Source: an uncultured Pelagibacteraceae bacterium
GTDB lineage: Bacteria; Pseudomonadota; Alphaproteobacteria; Pelagibacterales; Pelagibacteraceae
NCBI GenBank assembly: GCA_902609065.1
Contig: CACLQJ010000002.1
Location: forward strand, 1 to 54,725
DNA length: 54,725 bases
Direction: 5' to 3'
The notes beneath the pieces were generated by a model, which worked only from the letters and a program-made list of their open reading frames with translations, had not been told where the DNA came from and made no database searches. Each line of letters begins with the position of its first letter. Positions within the stretch are counted from its first letter, which is position 1. This document shows positions 35,499-44,482 of this stretch, in pieces. The translations under genes were made by a program, and so were the position numbers.

Positions 35499-35604
35499 AA
35501 AAAAACGCAATTATACCGCAAAAGCCTTACTGACAAAAAAATTCTCTTCAAAAGTCATTAAAGCTAAAAAAGGAAAAGGGAGTTTTATAAGAATAAAAAA
35601 ATAA
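35482..35604 (+). CDS. arfA: ArfA-like alternative ribosome-rescue factor (40 residues)
   Basis: The tiny basic protein has the core of ArfA: YTAKALL, F.SKV, and the KKGKGS loop at residues 29-34, followed by FIRIKK and the stop. In E. coli ArfA the matching core (ALL..., F...V, NKKGKGSYMRK) binds the empty mRNA channel and recruits RF2 to stalled non-stop ribosomes. E. coli ArfA is longer; the active truncated form ends close to the point where this one stops. The gene starts inside the 3' end of the winged-helix gene and is followed by a poly-A/poly-T stretch that may terminate. Assignment is by motif only. Confidence 0.65.
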   Translation: MATKFRKKRNYTAKALLTKKFSSKVIKAKKGKGSFIRIKK

Positions 35605-35610
35605 TTTTTT

Positions 35611-36540
35611 TTACAATCTAGCACCAATTTGCTGAATTACTTTTGCAGACATTTCAGTTCCCTTTTCTAAACTATCTTTTAAAGATAAATTATTAACATA
35701 ACCGTGTAAAAAACCAGATGCAAAAAGATCTCCCGCACCAGTTAAATCAACAATATTTAGATCTTTTTTTACTGCACATTCTGAAACTTCGTTGCCTTTT
35801 ATTGCCATTGCACCTTTTTCTCCTCTTGTTACAACTAAAGTTTTCCCTAATTCTTTACCAAAGCTCACCACATCTTCAAAATTTTTAGCATCAATTAAAG
35901 ATACTATTTCTTGCTCATTAGCAAATGTAATATCAAGTTTCCCTTTAACAAGATCAAGAAAATTTATTTTATGTCTGTCTACACAAAATTGATCAGATAA
36001 AGACATGGCAACTTTATTTGCATTATTAATTGCTTTATCAAAAGCTTTTTTTGGATCACCTTCATCCCAAAGATAACCTTCTAAAAGTATTATCTCGCTG
36101 TTTTTAACAACATCTGAATTAACGTCTTTTTCATTTATTTTACCCGCGGTTCCCAAAAACGTACACATAGTTCGCTCTGAATCAGGAGTAACAAGTATCA
36201 AACATGTTCCTGTTGGTAATTCTTCTTTTTTTTTTGAATAAAAGTACTCAACACTTTCTTTTTTTAAACCCTCCTCATACTTGCTTCCAAGCTCATCATC
36301 ACAAACTTTGCCAATAAATCCTACTTTATCTCCAAGCTGTGACAAACCAACTACAGAATTCGCTACAGAACCGCCAGATACTGTTTTTTCAATTTTAAGG
36401 TTCGATAGTAAACTCTTAAATTCCTTTTCATCAAATATTAACTTCATAGTACTTTTCGTAAGTTCATTTTTTTCTAAAAACTTTTCATCCACTTTGCAAA
36501 TAACGTCCACTATAGCGTTACCGATACCTAAAATTTTCAT
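35611..36540 (-). CDS. PfkB-family carbohydrate/nucleoside kinase (adenosine-kinase-like)
   Basis: The 309-residue kinase has the PfkB pattern: MKILGIGNAIVDVICKVDE, the GG motif VSGGSVANSVVGLSQLG near residues 55-70, TCLILVTPDSERTM, and the catalytic DLTGAGDLFASGFLHG with Asp near residue 268 as base. The early GNAIVD and long lid resemble alphaproteobacterial adenosine-kinase-like members, but the phosphate acceptor (adenosine, ribose, fructose) cannot be proved. It is 2 bases downstream of nth and faces the arfA-like gene. Confidence 0.8.
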   Translation of the reverse strand: MKILGIGNAIVDVICKVDEKFLEKNELTKSTMKLIFDEKEFKSLLSNLKIEKTVSGGSVANSVVGLSQLGDKVGFIGKVCDDELGSKYEEGLKKESVEYFYSKKKEELPTGTCLILVTPDSERTMCTFLGTAGKINEKDVNSDVVKNSEIILLEGYLWDEGDPKKAFDKAINNANKVAMSLSDQFCVDRHKINFLDLVKGKLDITFANEQEIVSLIDAKNFEDVVSFGKELGKTLVVTRGEKGAMAIKGNEVSECAVKKDLNIVDLTGAGDLFASGFLHGYVNNLSLKDSLEKGTEMSAKVIQQIGARL

Positions 36541-36541
36541 A

Positions 36542-37198
36542 TCATGCTTTCTTTGTTATAATTGGTTTTTTTCTAGCAGGATAACAAGTGGTACAAATTT
36601 TACAAGATAATCCATAACATTCTCTAGCCTTACAATATTCCCTGCCGTAATAAATGATTTGTAAATGTAGTTTATTCCAATTTTTTTTTGGAAATAATCT
36701 TTTTAAATCTTTTTCAGTTTGTACCACGTTTTTACCATTACTAAGTCTCCATCGTTGAGCTAAACGATGAATATGTGTATCAACTGGAAATGCTGGGAAA
36801 CCAAAACCCTGTGACATCACAACACTGGCAGTTTTATGTCCAACACCAGGAAGTTCTTCTAATTCTTTAAATGTTTTTGGTACTCTGCCATTGTATTTTT
36901 TCATAAGAGTTTTTGACAAATTGTAAATACTTTTAGCTTTAATTCTAAATATTCCTATACTTCTTATTAAATTTTCAATTTTCTTTCTTCCAAGTTTAAC
37001 AAAATGTTCTGGTCTGTTATATTTAGCGTAAATATTTTTCGTAACGTTGTTAACATTCACATCAGTGCACTGTGCTGAAAGAAGAACAGATACAAGCAAT
37101 GTAAAAATGTTTCTATGTTTTAAGGGAACAGGAGTTTTAGGATAAATTTTATTTAAGATTTTTAAAATTAATTTTGCTCTTTCATCATTACTCATCAT
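36542..37198 (-). CDS. nth: Endonuclease III
   Basis: The 218-residue DNA glycosylase/AP lyase has helix-hairpin-helix ELPGVGHKTASV with catalytic Lys (about residue 125), FPVDTHIHRLAQRW with catalytic Asp near 143, and the 4Fe-4S cluster cysteines C-x6-C-x2-C-x5-C in CKARECYGLSCKICTTCYP at the C-terminal end. It removes oxidised pyrimidines. The start (ATGATG at 37198/37195) overlaps the dapB stop, so the two are coupled. The basic tail KKPIITKKA follows the cluster. Confidence 0.95.
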   Translation of the reverse strand: MMSNDERAKLILKILNKIYPKTPVPLKHRNIFTLLVSVLLSAQCTDVNVNNVTKNIYAKYNRPEHFVKLGRKKIENLIRSIGIFRIKAKSIYNLSKTLMKKYNGRVPKTFKELEELPGVGHKTASVVMSQGFGFPAFPVDTHIHRLAQRWRLSNGKNVVQTEKDLKRLFPKKNWNKLHLQIIYYGREYCKARECYGLSCKICTTCYPARKKPIITKKA

Positions 37199-37971
37199 TT
37201 AAAATCTAAAAGATCTCTCATTGAATAAAGTCCGGGTTTTTTTGAATATATCCATTTTGCTGCTTCTAAAGCACCTTCAGAATACAAAGATCTATCAAAA
37301 GCCTCATGATTTAATGTGATTATTTCTTTACCACTTGAAAACTTAACTTCATGTTCTCCTATAACATTTCCTTTTCTCAAAGAATTAAAATTAATTTTTT
37401 TATCGTAAGGAAAAGATTTCCTATTAAAATATTTTTTTCCAATTATTTTATAAAAATCTCTTTTTCTTCCAGTAGCTATTCCTTTTCCTAACATAAATGC
37501 TGTTCCCGAAGGATGATCTTTTTTATGCTTATGATGAACTTCAAAAATTTTAGATAAAAAATTATCACCTAAAGATTTTGACGCTATTTCTGTTAAGTAC
37601 ATTAATAAATTTATCCCTAAACTCATATTTCCTGCTTTTAATATTGGTATTTTTTTTGAAAATTTTTTTATTAAGTTCTCGTCTTTTCTATCAAAACCTG
37701 TAGTACCAATTATTACCCTCTTTTTGATTTTAATTGCAATTTTTAAAATTTCTAATGTGCATTTGGGAGTTGTAAAATCGATTATAACATCAACTTTTTT
37801 AAATGCTGCTTCACTATTTAGTACAGGAACGATGCCTGAAATCTTTTTATTTATTAAATTATTTTCAGTTACAGAAACTAATTTAACAAATTTATCTTTA
37901 TTTGCTGTTTTAACAAGTTGGGCACCCATTTTCCCTAAGCACCCCGATATAGCAAGATTAATTTTAGCCAT
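37195..37971 (-). CDS. dapB: 4-hydroxy-tetrahydrodipicolinate reductase DapB
   Basis: The 258-residue enzyme opens MAKINLAISGCLGKMGAQLV (NAD(P) loop), has DVIIDFTTPKCTLEIL, IGTTGFD, and the active-site stretch EVHHKHKKDHPSGTA with catalytic His and Lys near residue 145-155, then a C-terminal tetramer helix. It acts in lysine and diaminopimelate synthesis. I chose the ATG at 37971-37969 (TAATG overlap with the sulfotransferase stop) over a TTG two codons earlier. A short distance to nth suggests co-expression. Confidence 0.95.
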   Translation of the reverse strand: MAKINLAISGCLGKMGAQLVKTANKDKFVKLVSVTENNLINKKISGIVPVLNSEAAFKKVDVIIDFTTPKCTLEILKIAIKIKKRVIIGTTGFDRKDENLIKKFSKKIPILKAGNMSLGINLLMYLTEIASKSLGDNFLSKIFEVHHKHKKDHPSGTAFMLGKGIATGRKRDFYKIIGKKYFNRKSFPYDKKINFNSLRKGNVIGEHEVKFSSGKEIITLNHEAFDRSLYSEGALEAAKWIYSKKPGLYSMRDLLDFK

Positions 37972-38813
37972 TAACAAACCTCATATCCTAATTTTTTTAA
38001 ATCTTCTTTATAATAATCATTCATTTTAATTTGAACATCTTTTGGTAATACTTTTTTCCAGTTATTTTTAGGCCCTAAATTAAAAAACTTCACTTTTTCC
38101 TTATTTCTAATTACATTTTCATTAAACTTTCCATCTTCCTCACCCTTTTGTAAAACTTCAAATTTGGTTGAATCTAAACTTTTTAAAAATTTGCTTTTTT
38201 TTATTCCACCTTTAATTTTAAGAATAGAGTCTAAAAAGTTTACTATTTTAATAAATTCCTTTTCTGGATTATTCAATAGATCCTCATACCTTATCGATAT
38301 TCTTTTTAAGGATTGATTTTGCATCCAAGATATAAAATGTGTCCGCCACGAATCGACTATTGCGTATTTTATATTGTCCTCACCTTTCATAAATGCGCCT
38401 TCGGTTTGCATATATTTAAGAGCTTTATTGTAGTCACTAAAGCCAAAATGATTTTTGATAGACGTAATTACATTCCTAGGATCTCTAACAACATGAACTA
38501 CCCCGAGAGTATTTTTTGCAGTAGTAAATGGAATATTGTCTATTGGCTTTAAAGAATTATGTGTTTTTAAAAATTTAGCTTTACTGTTTTCTCTGATGGT
38601 ATTCTGAGTATTTTCCCAAAATTTATAAACTTCCCCCTCTTTAATACTTGAAACATCGACATTCTTACCTAAAAAATTTTTATTTGGATAATCGGGGATT
38701 CTATCCAAATCATCAAAATTGAAATTCCCGTCATTCGAAAAATAATAAGAAACTATAAAGGATCTTATCCATGTGTTTCCGCTTTTCGGATATGAAGCCA
38801 ACCAAATTATCAT
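37971..38813 (-). CDS. Sulfotransferase-family protein
   Basis: The 280-residue protein has the cytosolic-type sulfotransferase pattern: IIWLASYPKSGNTWIRSFI at the N terminus (PAPS 5' phosphosulfate loop), FLKTHN near residue 85 with a likely catalytic His, VVHVVRDPRNVITSIKNHFG near 110 (3' phosphate loop), and YEDLLNNPEKEFIKIV near 180. No signal peptide is visible. The acceptor is unknown. It precedes dapB with a TAATG overlap, although no lysine-pathway link is expected. Together with the TPR-sulfotransferase, this is the second PAPS-dependent enzyme in the window. Confidence 0.85.
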   Translation of the reverse strand: MIIWLASYPKSGNTWIRSFIVSYYFSNDGNFNFDDLDRIPDYPNKNFLGKNVDVSSIKEGEVYKFWENTQNTIRENSKAKFLKTHNSLKPIDNIPFTTAKNTLGVVHVVRDPRNVITSIKNHFGFSDYNKALKYMQTEGAFMKGEDNIKYAIVDSWRTHFISWMQNQSLKRISIRYEDLLNNPEKEFIKIVNFLDSILKIKGGIKKSKFLKSLDSTKFEVLQKGEEDGKFNENVIRNKEKVKFFNLGPKNNWKKVLPKDVQIKMNDYYKEDLKKLGYEVC

Positions 38814-38894
38814 ATTACAAAAATTTTCAAAGTATAAGCAATATATACAATTTATTTACTTTAAATTAATAAATTTTATAAGTTAATGAAAATA

Positions 38895-40022
38895 TTAATT
38901 ACGCCAAAAATTTTTAGCTTTTTTAAAGAAATGTTTAATACTAGGATTTGATTTGTCGTTCTCTATTTCTCTAAATTTTTCCAACAAGTCTTTTTGTTCT
39001 TTGTTTAATGAAATTGGAACCTCAGTATTTACTTGAACATATAAATCTCCAGTCCCACTACCTCTCATATAGGGCATACCTTTCCCTTTAAGCCTAAATT
39101 GTTTGCCACTCTGAGTGCCAGCAGGTATCTTAATTTTTGCTTTGCCCCCATCGACAGTAGGTATCTCGATAGATGAACCTAATGCAGCATCAGCAATTGA
39201 AATTGGACATTCAAAAAATAAATTTTCGTCAGATCTCTTAAATAGTTCATGCGACTTTACATTTATAAATAGATATAAATCACCATTTCCTGCCCCTCTG
39301 GAACCTGCCTCACCTTTTCCTGCTAGTCTAATTCTAGTTCCGTCGTCTACACCCTTAGGAATAGTAACAGACAATCTTTTGCTAGCTTGTTTTTTACCTT
39401 GTCCACTACAAGAGGAACATGGATGTGTAATTTCTTCTCCAGATCCTGAGCACTGAGGACATGTTTGTTGAACAGTGAAAAATCCTTGATTTGATCTCAC
39501 TTGACCATGGCCAGCACACATAGAACAAGATCCAACATTATGTCCTGGTTTTGACCCTGTCCCACTACACGTTTCACACTTATCAGATGTAGTAAACTTT
39601 ATATCTTGTTTTTTTCCAAAATATGCTTCTTCAAGTTCAATTGTCAAATCGTATCTTAAATCTGAACCACGATAATTTGATCTTCTGGTTCGTCTCCCAG
39701 CTCCCCCAAATCCGTCACTAAAAAAATCTTCAAATATATCAGAAAAACTTCCAGAGAAGTCAAAGTTTCCAAATCCTCCTCTACTTCCTCCACCATTTTC
39801 AAATGCTGCATGACCAAAATTATCGTAGTTTTGTTTCCTATCGGAATTAGACAATACATGGTATGCCTCAGAAGCCTCTTTAAATTTTTCCTCAGCCGCC
39901 TTATCGCCTTCATTTTTATCTGGGTGATATTTTACAGCGAGTTTTCTATAAGCAGATTTGATTTGATCAGCATTTGAACTTTTATCAACACCTAAGATTT
40001 CGTAGTAGTCCCTTTTTGCCAT
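38895..40022 (-). CDS. dnaJ: Chaperone DnaJ
   Basis: The 375-residue type I DnaJ has the J domain with YRKLAVKYHPDKNEGD (HPD near residue 33), a Gly/Phe-rich part with SGSFSDIFEDFFSDGFGG, four zinc-finger repeats (CETCSGTG, CSMCAGHG, CPQCSGSG, CSSCSGQG; residues about 150-215), and the two client-binding domains. It stimulates DnaK ATPase and presents substrates. It follows dnaK by 28 bases on the same strand. 81 bases separate it from the sulfotransferase upstream on the map. Confidence 0.96.
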   Translation of the reverse strand: MAKRDYYEILGVDKSSNADQIKSAYRKLAVKYHPDKNEGDKAAEEKFKEASEAYHVLSNSDRKQNYDNFGHAAFENGGGSRGGFGNFDFSGSFSDIFEDFFSDGFGGAGRRTRRSNYRGSDLRYDLTIELEEAYFGKKQDIKFTTSDKCETCSGTGSKPGHNVGSCSMCAGHGQVRSNQGFFTVQQTCPQCSGSGEEITHPCSSCSGQGKKQASKRLSVTIPKGVDDGTRIRLAGKGEAGSRGAGNGDLYLFINVKSHELFKRSDENLFFECPISIADAALGSSIEIPTVDGGKAKIKIPAGTQSGKQFRLKGKGMPYMRGSGTGDLYVQVNTEVPISLNKEQKDLLEKFREIENDKSNPSIKHFFKKAKNFWRN

Positions 40023-40050
40023 AACTAATTACAGACAAATTGTTGTTAGT

Positions 40051-41973
40051 TTAGGCGCTTTTTTCTTTATTCTCGTCTTTTACTTCTTCAAAGTCTGCAT
40101 CTACAACATTTTCGTCTTTTTTATCCTCTTTCTTTGCTTCTTTTGGCGCGTTCTCTGACTTAGTGCTTTGTTGTGATTTATATATTGCTTCACCTAATTT
40201 CATTGAAGCTTGAACTAAATCTTGAGTTTTCTTTTTGATGTCCTCTACATCAGTTCCCTTTAACGAATTTCTTAAATTTGCAGAAGCAGTTTCTATAGTT
40301 TTTTTGTCAGCATCAGAAATCTTAGCTCCATGATCTTTTAGGTTTTTTTCAGTAGAGTGTAGCAGAGTATCGGCTTGGTTTCTTGAATCAACAGCTTCCC
40401 TTTTCTTTTTATCTGCCTCCTTATTGGACTCAGCATCTTTTACCATCTTACTAATTTCGTCATCGCTTAGGCCTCCAGAGGCTTGAATTTGTATTTTTTG
40501 CTCTTTTCCAGTTCCTTTATCCTTTGCGGAAACATTTACAATTCCATTTGCATCAATATCAAACGTAACCTCAATTTGTGGAACACCTCTAGGCGCTGGA
40601 GCAATACCAACCAGCTCAAAATTCCCTAAAATTTTATTATCTGATGCCATCTCTCTTTCACCTTGTAAAACTCTAATAGAAACAGCCGGCTGATTGTCCT
40701 CTGCGGTTGAGAACACTTGGCTCTTTTTTGTTGGTATAGTCGTATTTTTTTCAATTAATTTTGTTGATATACCACCTAACGTTTCAATCCCAAGTGAAAG
40801 CGGTGTTACATCTAATAACAACACATCTTTAACATCACCCTGAAGGACACCTGCTTGAATAGCTGCACCCATAGCAACAACTTCATCAGGATTTACACTT
40901 TTATTAGGTTCCTTGCCAAAGAAATTTTTCACCTCATCTATTACTTTAGGCATTCTTGTCATACCACCAACTAATATTACTTCATTAATGTCTGAGGCAG
41001 ATAAACCTGCATCTTTTAGAGCAGTTTGACATGGTGGAATAGTTCTTGTGATTAGATCTTCAACTAAAGCCTCTAATTTAGCTCGGGTCATTTTTAAATT
41101 TATATGTTTTGGACCTGTTTTATCTGCAGTTATAAATGGTAAATTAATTTCTGTCTGAGCCGCAGAAGACAACTCAATTTTTGCTTTTTCAGCAGCTTCC
41201 TTTAATCTTTGTAAAGCCAATTTGTCTGTTTTTAAGTCAATCCCGTTTTCTTTTTTAAATTCAGATAAAAGATAATCAACTATAGTGTTATCGAAATCTT
41301 CACCACCAAGAAATGTGTCCCCATTTGTTGATTTAACCTCAAATACTCCATCACCTAATTCAAGAATTGAGACATCAAATGTACCTCCACCTAAATCGTA
41401 TACTGCAATTTTTTTATTTGTCTTTTTATCAAGTCCATAAGCCAAAGAAGCAGCTGTTGGCTCATTGATAATTCTTAATACTTCCAGTCCAGCTATCTTA
41501 CCAGCGTCTTTAGTTGCTTGTCTTTGAGCATCATTAAAGTACGCAGGTACAGTTATAACAGCTTTACTAACCTCTTGACCTAAATATTTTTCTGCTGTCT
41601 CTTTCATCTTTTGAAGCACAAAAGCAGAAATTTGTGAAGGAGAATACTTTTGACCTTTTGCTTCTATCCATGCATCTCCCTTTTCTGAATTAATAATATT
41701 AAAAGGCGATGTTTCAATATCTTTTTTGACCGATGTATCGTTAAAGTTTCTTCCAATCAATCTTTTTACAGCAAATATTGTATTTTCTGGATTAGTAACT
41801 GCTTGCCGCTTCGCTGGTTGTCCTATTAGCTTTTCATCATTTTCCGTGAAAGCTACTACTGAAGGGGTTGTTCTTGCTCCTTCAGCATTTTCTAGAACCT
41901 TAGCTTGTGATCCTTCCATAACAGCTACACAAGAGTTTGTAGTTCCTAAATCTATTCCAATTACTTTGCTCAT
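40051..41973 (-). CDS. dnaK: Chaperone DnaK (Hsp70)
   Basis: The 640-residue Hsp70 starts with [17 protein letters not shown], carries [48 protein letters not shown], the linker [19 protein letters not shown] near residue 390 and a C-terminal lid ending in acidic [15 protein letters not shown]. It is a complete, typical bacterial DnaK. A ribosome site (AAGGA on the coding strand, 41987-41983) lies 9 bases before ATG. grpE is 69 bases upstream and dnaJ downstream, so it is likely one heat-shock unit with an extra promoter in front of dnaK. Confidence 0.97.
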   Translation of the reverse strand: MSKVIGIDLGTTNSCVAVMEGSQAKVLENAEGARTTPSVVAFTENDEKLIGQPAKRQAVTNPENTIFAVKRLIGRNFNDTSVKKDIETSPFNIINSEKGDAWIEAKGQKYSPSQISAFVLQKMKETAEKYLGQEVSKAVITVPAYFNDAQRQATKDAGKIAGLEVLRIINEPTAASLAYGLDKKTNKKIAVYDLGGGTFDVSILELGDGVFEVKSTNGDTFLGGEDFDNTIVDYLLSEFKKENGIDLKTDKLALQRLKEAAEKAKIELSSAAQTEINLPFITADKTGPKHINLKMTRAKLEALVEDLITRTIPPCQTALKDAGLSASDINEVILVGGMTRMPKVIDEVKNFFGKEPNKSVNPDEVVAMGAAIQAGVLQGDVKDVLLLDVTPLSLGIETLGGISTKLIEKNTTIPTKKSQVFSTAEDNQPAVSIRVLQGEREMASDNKILGNFELVGIAPAPRGVPQIEVTFDIDANGIVNVSAKDKGTGKEQKIQIQASGGLSDDEISKMVKDAESNKEADKKKREAVDSRNQADTLLHSTEKNLKDHGAKISDADKKTIETASANLRNSLKGTDVEDIKKKTQDLVQASMKLGEAIYKSQQSTKSENAPKEAKKEDKKDENVVDADFEEVKDENKEKSA

Positions 41974-41993
41974 GTCATTTATTCCTTAATTTC

Positions 41994-42021
41994 ATATAAG
42001 TGTTAATTCTTTCAGTACAAG
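41994..42021 (-). promoter_or_regulatory. Possible RpoH-type promoter of dnaK
   Basis: On the coding strand CTTGTA (42021-42016) and CTTATAT (42000-41994) are spaced by 15 bases, in the 69-base gap between grpE and dnaK. CTTG is the core of sigma-32 -35 elements, and the predicted start would leave a short leader with the AAGGA ribosome site. No CIRCE repeat is seen, matching the absence of hrcA. Confidence 0.35.
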
Positions 42022-42042
42022 ATATTTTCAAAATTAAATTTT

Positions 42043-42678
42043 TCATTGTTTTTTCTCACTTTTAAGGGTTTTTTCATCATTTTCATTGTTACTCTCTGTT
42101 TTCTTTTTTGAAACTCCGACCAGGGAAGGTCTTAGTAATCTATCTTTCATCAAAAAACCCTTTTGAATTTCTTGTACAATTGTTCCGGGCTCATTATTGT
42201 CGTCTTCTATCTCAAGCATGGCTTGATGTAAATTTGGATCTAGTTTTTGATTTATTGAATTTATTGGCTCAATATTGTTCTTTTTAAATATTGACAATAT
42301 ATCTTTATAAATAATGTCTAAATGGCTAACAATTTTTTTTAAAATATTCTTGTCTTGAATGCTTTCATCGTTACTTATAGAAAATTTTGCTCTTTCTAGA
42401 TTATCTAATAAATTAAGTGCTTCTTTTGCAAATGAAAAACCCCCATATTCAAACGCCTCATCTTTTTCTTTATCATAACGTCTTCTTTGGTTTTCCATTT
42501 CAGCATAAATTCTAATAATTTTTTCCTCTAATTTTTTTATTTTATCGTCTAATGAAATCTCTTTTGATGTATCTTCGTTTTTTTCATCTGTGGTATTTTG
42601 AGAGATATCATTTTTGTCTATGTTACTTTCAACCTCCTCAGATTTGTTAGCATTTTCTAATGTTTCTTCTTTGATCAT
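42043..42678 (-). CDS. grpE: Nucleotide-exchange factor GrpE
   Basis: The 211-residue protein has a long acidic N-terminal region (about 45 residues), a coiled-coil helix KKLEEKIIRIYAEMENQRRRYDKEKDEA, and the beta-domain ending NEPGTIVQEIQKGFLMKDRLLRPSLVGVSKK (about residues 155-190), which are diagnostic for GrpE. It releases ADP from DnaK. hrcA, which commonly precedes grpE in alphaproteobacteria, is missing; the divergent gene is rdgB across 36 bases. Confidence 0.94.
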   Translation of the reverse strand: MIKEETLENANKSEEVESNIDKNDISQNTTDEKNEDTSKEISLDDKIKKLEEKIIRIYAEMENQRRRYDKEKDEAFEYGGFSFAKEALNLLDNLERAKFSISNDESIQDKNILKKIVSHLDIIYKDILSIFKKNNIEPINSINQKLDPNLHQAMLEIEDDNNEPGTIVQEIQKGFLMKDRLLRPSLVGVSKKKTESNNENDEKTLKSEKKQ

Positions 42679-42714
42679 AAATATCTATATGGTAAGTAAA
42701 TTATTAATTTCTAG

Positions 42715-43317
42715 ATGTATAAGAAAAAAATTAAAGAGATATTAATTGGAACAAATAATAAAGGAAAATTAAGAGAAATTCGGGATCTTATTCCAAAAAG
42801 AGTAAAAGTTTTAAGTCTTAAGAATATTTCAGCCAATCACCCAAAAGAGACAAGCAAAACATTTATAGGAAATTCATATTTGAAAGCAAAATATTACTCA
42901 AAATTAATGAATAAAATTTGTTTAGCAGATGACTCAGGATTAGAAATTGATTTACTAAATAAGGCACCAGGAATTTATTCTGCAAGATGGTCAGGTAAAA
43001 ATAAAAATTTTAATTTAGCTATAAAAAAAATATTTAAAAAAATCCAGGACAAAGATTTAAATTGGAAAAAAAGAAAAATTAAAGCAAGGTTTAAATGTGC
43101 GCTAACAATTTATGGTCCAGGCTTAAAAACTATAAGTGTAATTGGAAAAATCGAAGGAACAATTTCAAATAAAAAATTAGGAAATAAAGGCTTTGGATAC
43201 GACCCAATATTTATTCCTAAAGGAAAAAAAATTACTTTTGGTCAAATGGAACCAAAAGTAAAACACAGAATTGATCATAGGCAGAAAGCGTTTAAACAAA
43301 TTAGAAAATTTTTTTAA
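42715..43317 (+). CDS. rdgB: XTP/dITP diphosphatase RdgB (HAM1)
   Basis: The 200-residue house-cleaning enzyme starts EILIGTNNKGKLREIRDL (T-x-N-x-x-K substrate motif), has FIGNSYLKAKYYSK, LADDSGLEIDLLNKAPGIYSARW with catalytic Asp pair near residue 70, GFGYDPIFIPKG near 160 and HRQKAFKQI. It hydrolyses non-canonical purine triphosphates such as ITP and XTP. Its divergent position opposite grpE keeps part of the usual rph-rdgB-hrcA-grpE order with hrcA deleted. The last 17 bases overlap the convergent LppC-like gene. Confidence 0.95.
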   Translation: MYKKKIKEILIGTNNKGKLREIRDLIPKRVKVLSLKNISANHPKETSKTFIGNSYLKAKYYSKLMNKICLADDSGLEIDLLNKAPGIYSARWSGKNKNFNLAIKKIFKKIQDKDLNWKKRKIKARFKCALTIYGPGLKTISVIGKIEGTISNKKLGNKGFGYDPIFIPKGKKITFGQMEPKVKHRIDHRQKAFKQIRKFF

Positions 43318-44452
43318 ACTTCTTATTCTCAACAGAATAAAAGCTTAGCTCGTGAGTGATATTATTTTTATTAATTTTAAATACACCAGTTTTCCCTCTA
43401 AATTTATTTTTTTCGTTAAACATTTCATTTTCGACCACAAAATCGTTTTGTAAAAGTAAATAGTATACTAGCCCGAGAATATCATAACTTAAAAATGATA
43501 TTTGATTTGGTGTATCATTAAAATATTTTTTATATTCTTTAATGTACTTTTCATAATTATTTTTATTTACCGAAGGAAAAAAAATTGGTTGTAAAGATGT
43601 TTCCTCTAGAATGCTTTTATCGAACCATTGATTTAAGCTAATGTAACTAACTCTTCTTGAAGAAACATCTGTATAAAGTAAAGAAGTCGCTACACTTTTA
43701 AGATTTTCATCAAAATCTGCAATTATTACAGAATCGAAATTTATACCACCTAATGTATCCCTTTTTTTTAGTTTTTCTATTCTGATATCTTTCTTTGGAT
43801 CATTCGATATTTCTAATTTTTCTATTTCATCTATTAAATTTTGTTTTCTTTGAGGATACCTAGTAACCTTCTCAATTTGAGCTGTAAGTTTTGTAGGATC
43901 AGAATCATAAATAAATTTATCTTTTAATTTTATTTTTGTCACTGAGATTGCATTTTCAATTTCTAATTTATACTCATTATTAGGAATTAAAAAAAAAGTT
44001 CGTTCTAAATTTTTTATTTTTTGGAATTTTATTATTGCCTCAACTTGTGATACTGAATTTACTCCTGCACTAATAATATTTGACTTATTGTTTATTAATT
44101 TATTTGTAAATGAAATAAAAGTAACTTCAGGTAAATCATTTAAATATTTAGTACTTGAGTTAAAAATTGGGCCAATAATAATTTTTACGTTATTGTTTTT
44201 ATATAAATCACTTGCTACTCTTAGTGTTTCCTCTGCACTCGATTTACTATCTCTCGGTAAAATTTTTATTCTTTCATCGTCAATTGAGTTTATTGCTAAT
44301 CTAGTAGTATTAACTATTGTCTTACCAATTTCTTTAAACTCACCTGAAAGAGGAACTATGAGTCCTATATTTATATTTTCATTAGAAAACGCTAATTTAT
44401 TGACTCCAAATGTTAAGAAAAAAAAAATAATTATTTTATTAAAAGTTTTCAT
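43301..44452 (-). CDS. LppC/LpoA-like periplasmic protein (penicillin-binding-protein activator)
   Basis: The 383-residue protein has a signal peptide (MKTFNKIIIFFFLTFGVNKLAFS-NE) and a periplasmic-binding-protein type I fold: INIGLIVPLSGEFKEIGKTIVNTTRLAINS, IIGPIFNSSTKYL, and FDSVIIADFDENLKSVATSLLY. It matches the LppC/YraM C-terminal domain that activates PBP1A in E. coli. It lacks a lipobox, so it would be soluble rather than a lipoprotein. A longer frame starts at 44488 and would overlap the rsmI start. I chose 44452 for the signal peptide. rsmI (YraL) lies next door, as in the E. coli yraL-yraM pair. Confidence 0.78.
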   Translation of the reverse strand: MKTFNKIIIFFFLTFGVNKLAFSNENINIGLIVPLSGEFKEIGKTIVNTTRLAINSIDDERIKILPRDSKSSAEETLRVASDLYKNNNVKIIIGPIFNSSTKYLNDLPEVTFISFTNKLINNKSNIISAGVNSVSQVEAIIKFQKIKNLERTFFLIPNNEYKLEIENAISVTKIKLKDKFIYDSDPTKLTAQIEKVTRYPQRKQNLIDEIEKLEISNDPKKDIRIEKLKKRDTLGGINFDSVIIADFDENLKSVATSLLYTDVSSRRVSYISLNQWFDKSILEETSLQPIFFPSVNKNNYEKYIKEYKKYFNDTPNQISFLSYDILGLVYYLLLQNDFVVENEMFNEKNKFRGKTGVFKINKNNITHELSFYSVENKKFKKIF

Positions 44453-44482
44453 ACCAAGCCTAATAATATATTGATTACTATT

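Noticed and set aside
37972..37977. TTG start two codons upstream for dapB
   Set aside because: The ATG at 37971 gives the normal MxxINLAISG start and a common TAATG overlap.
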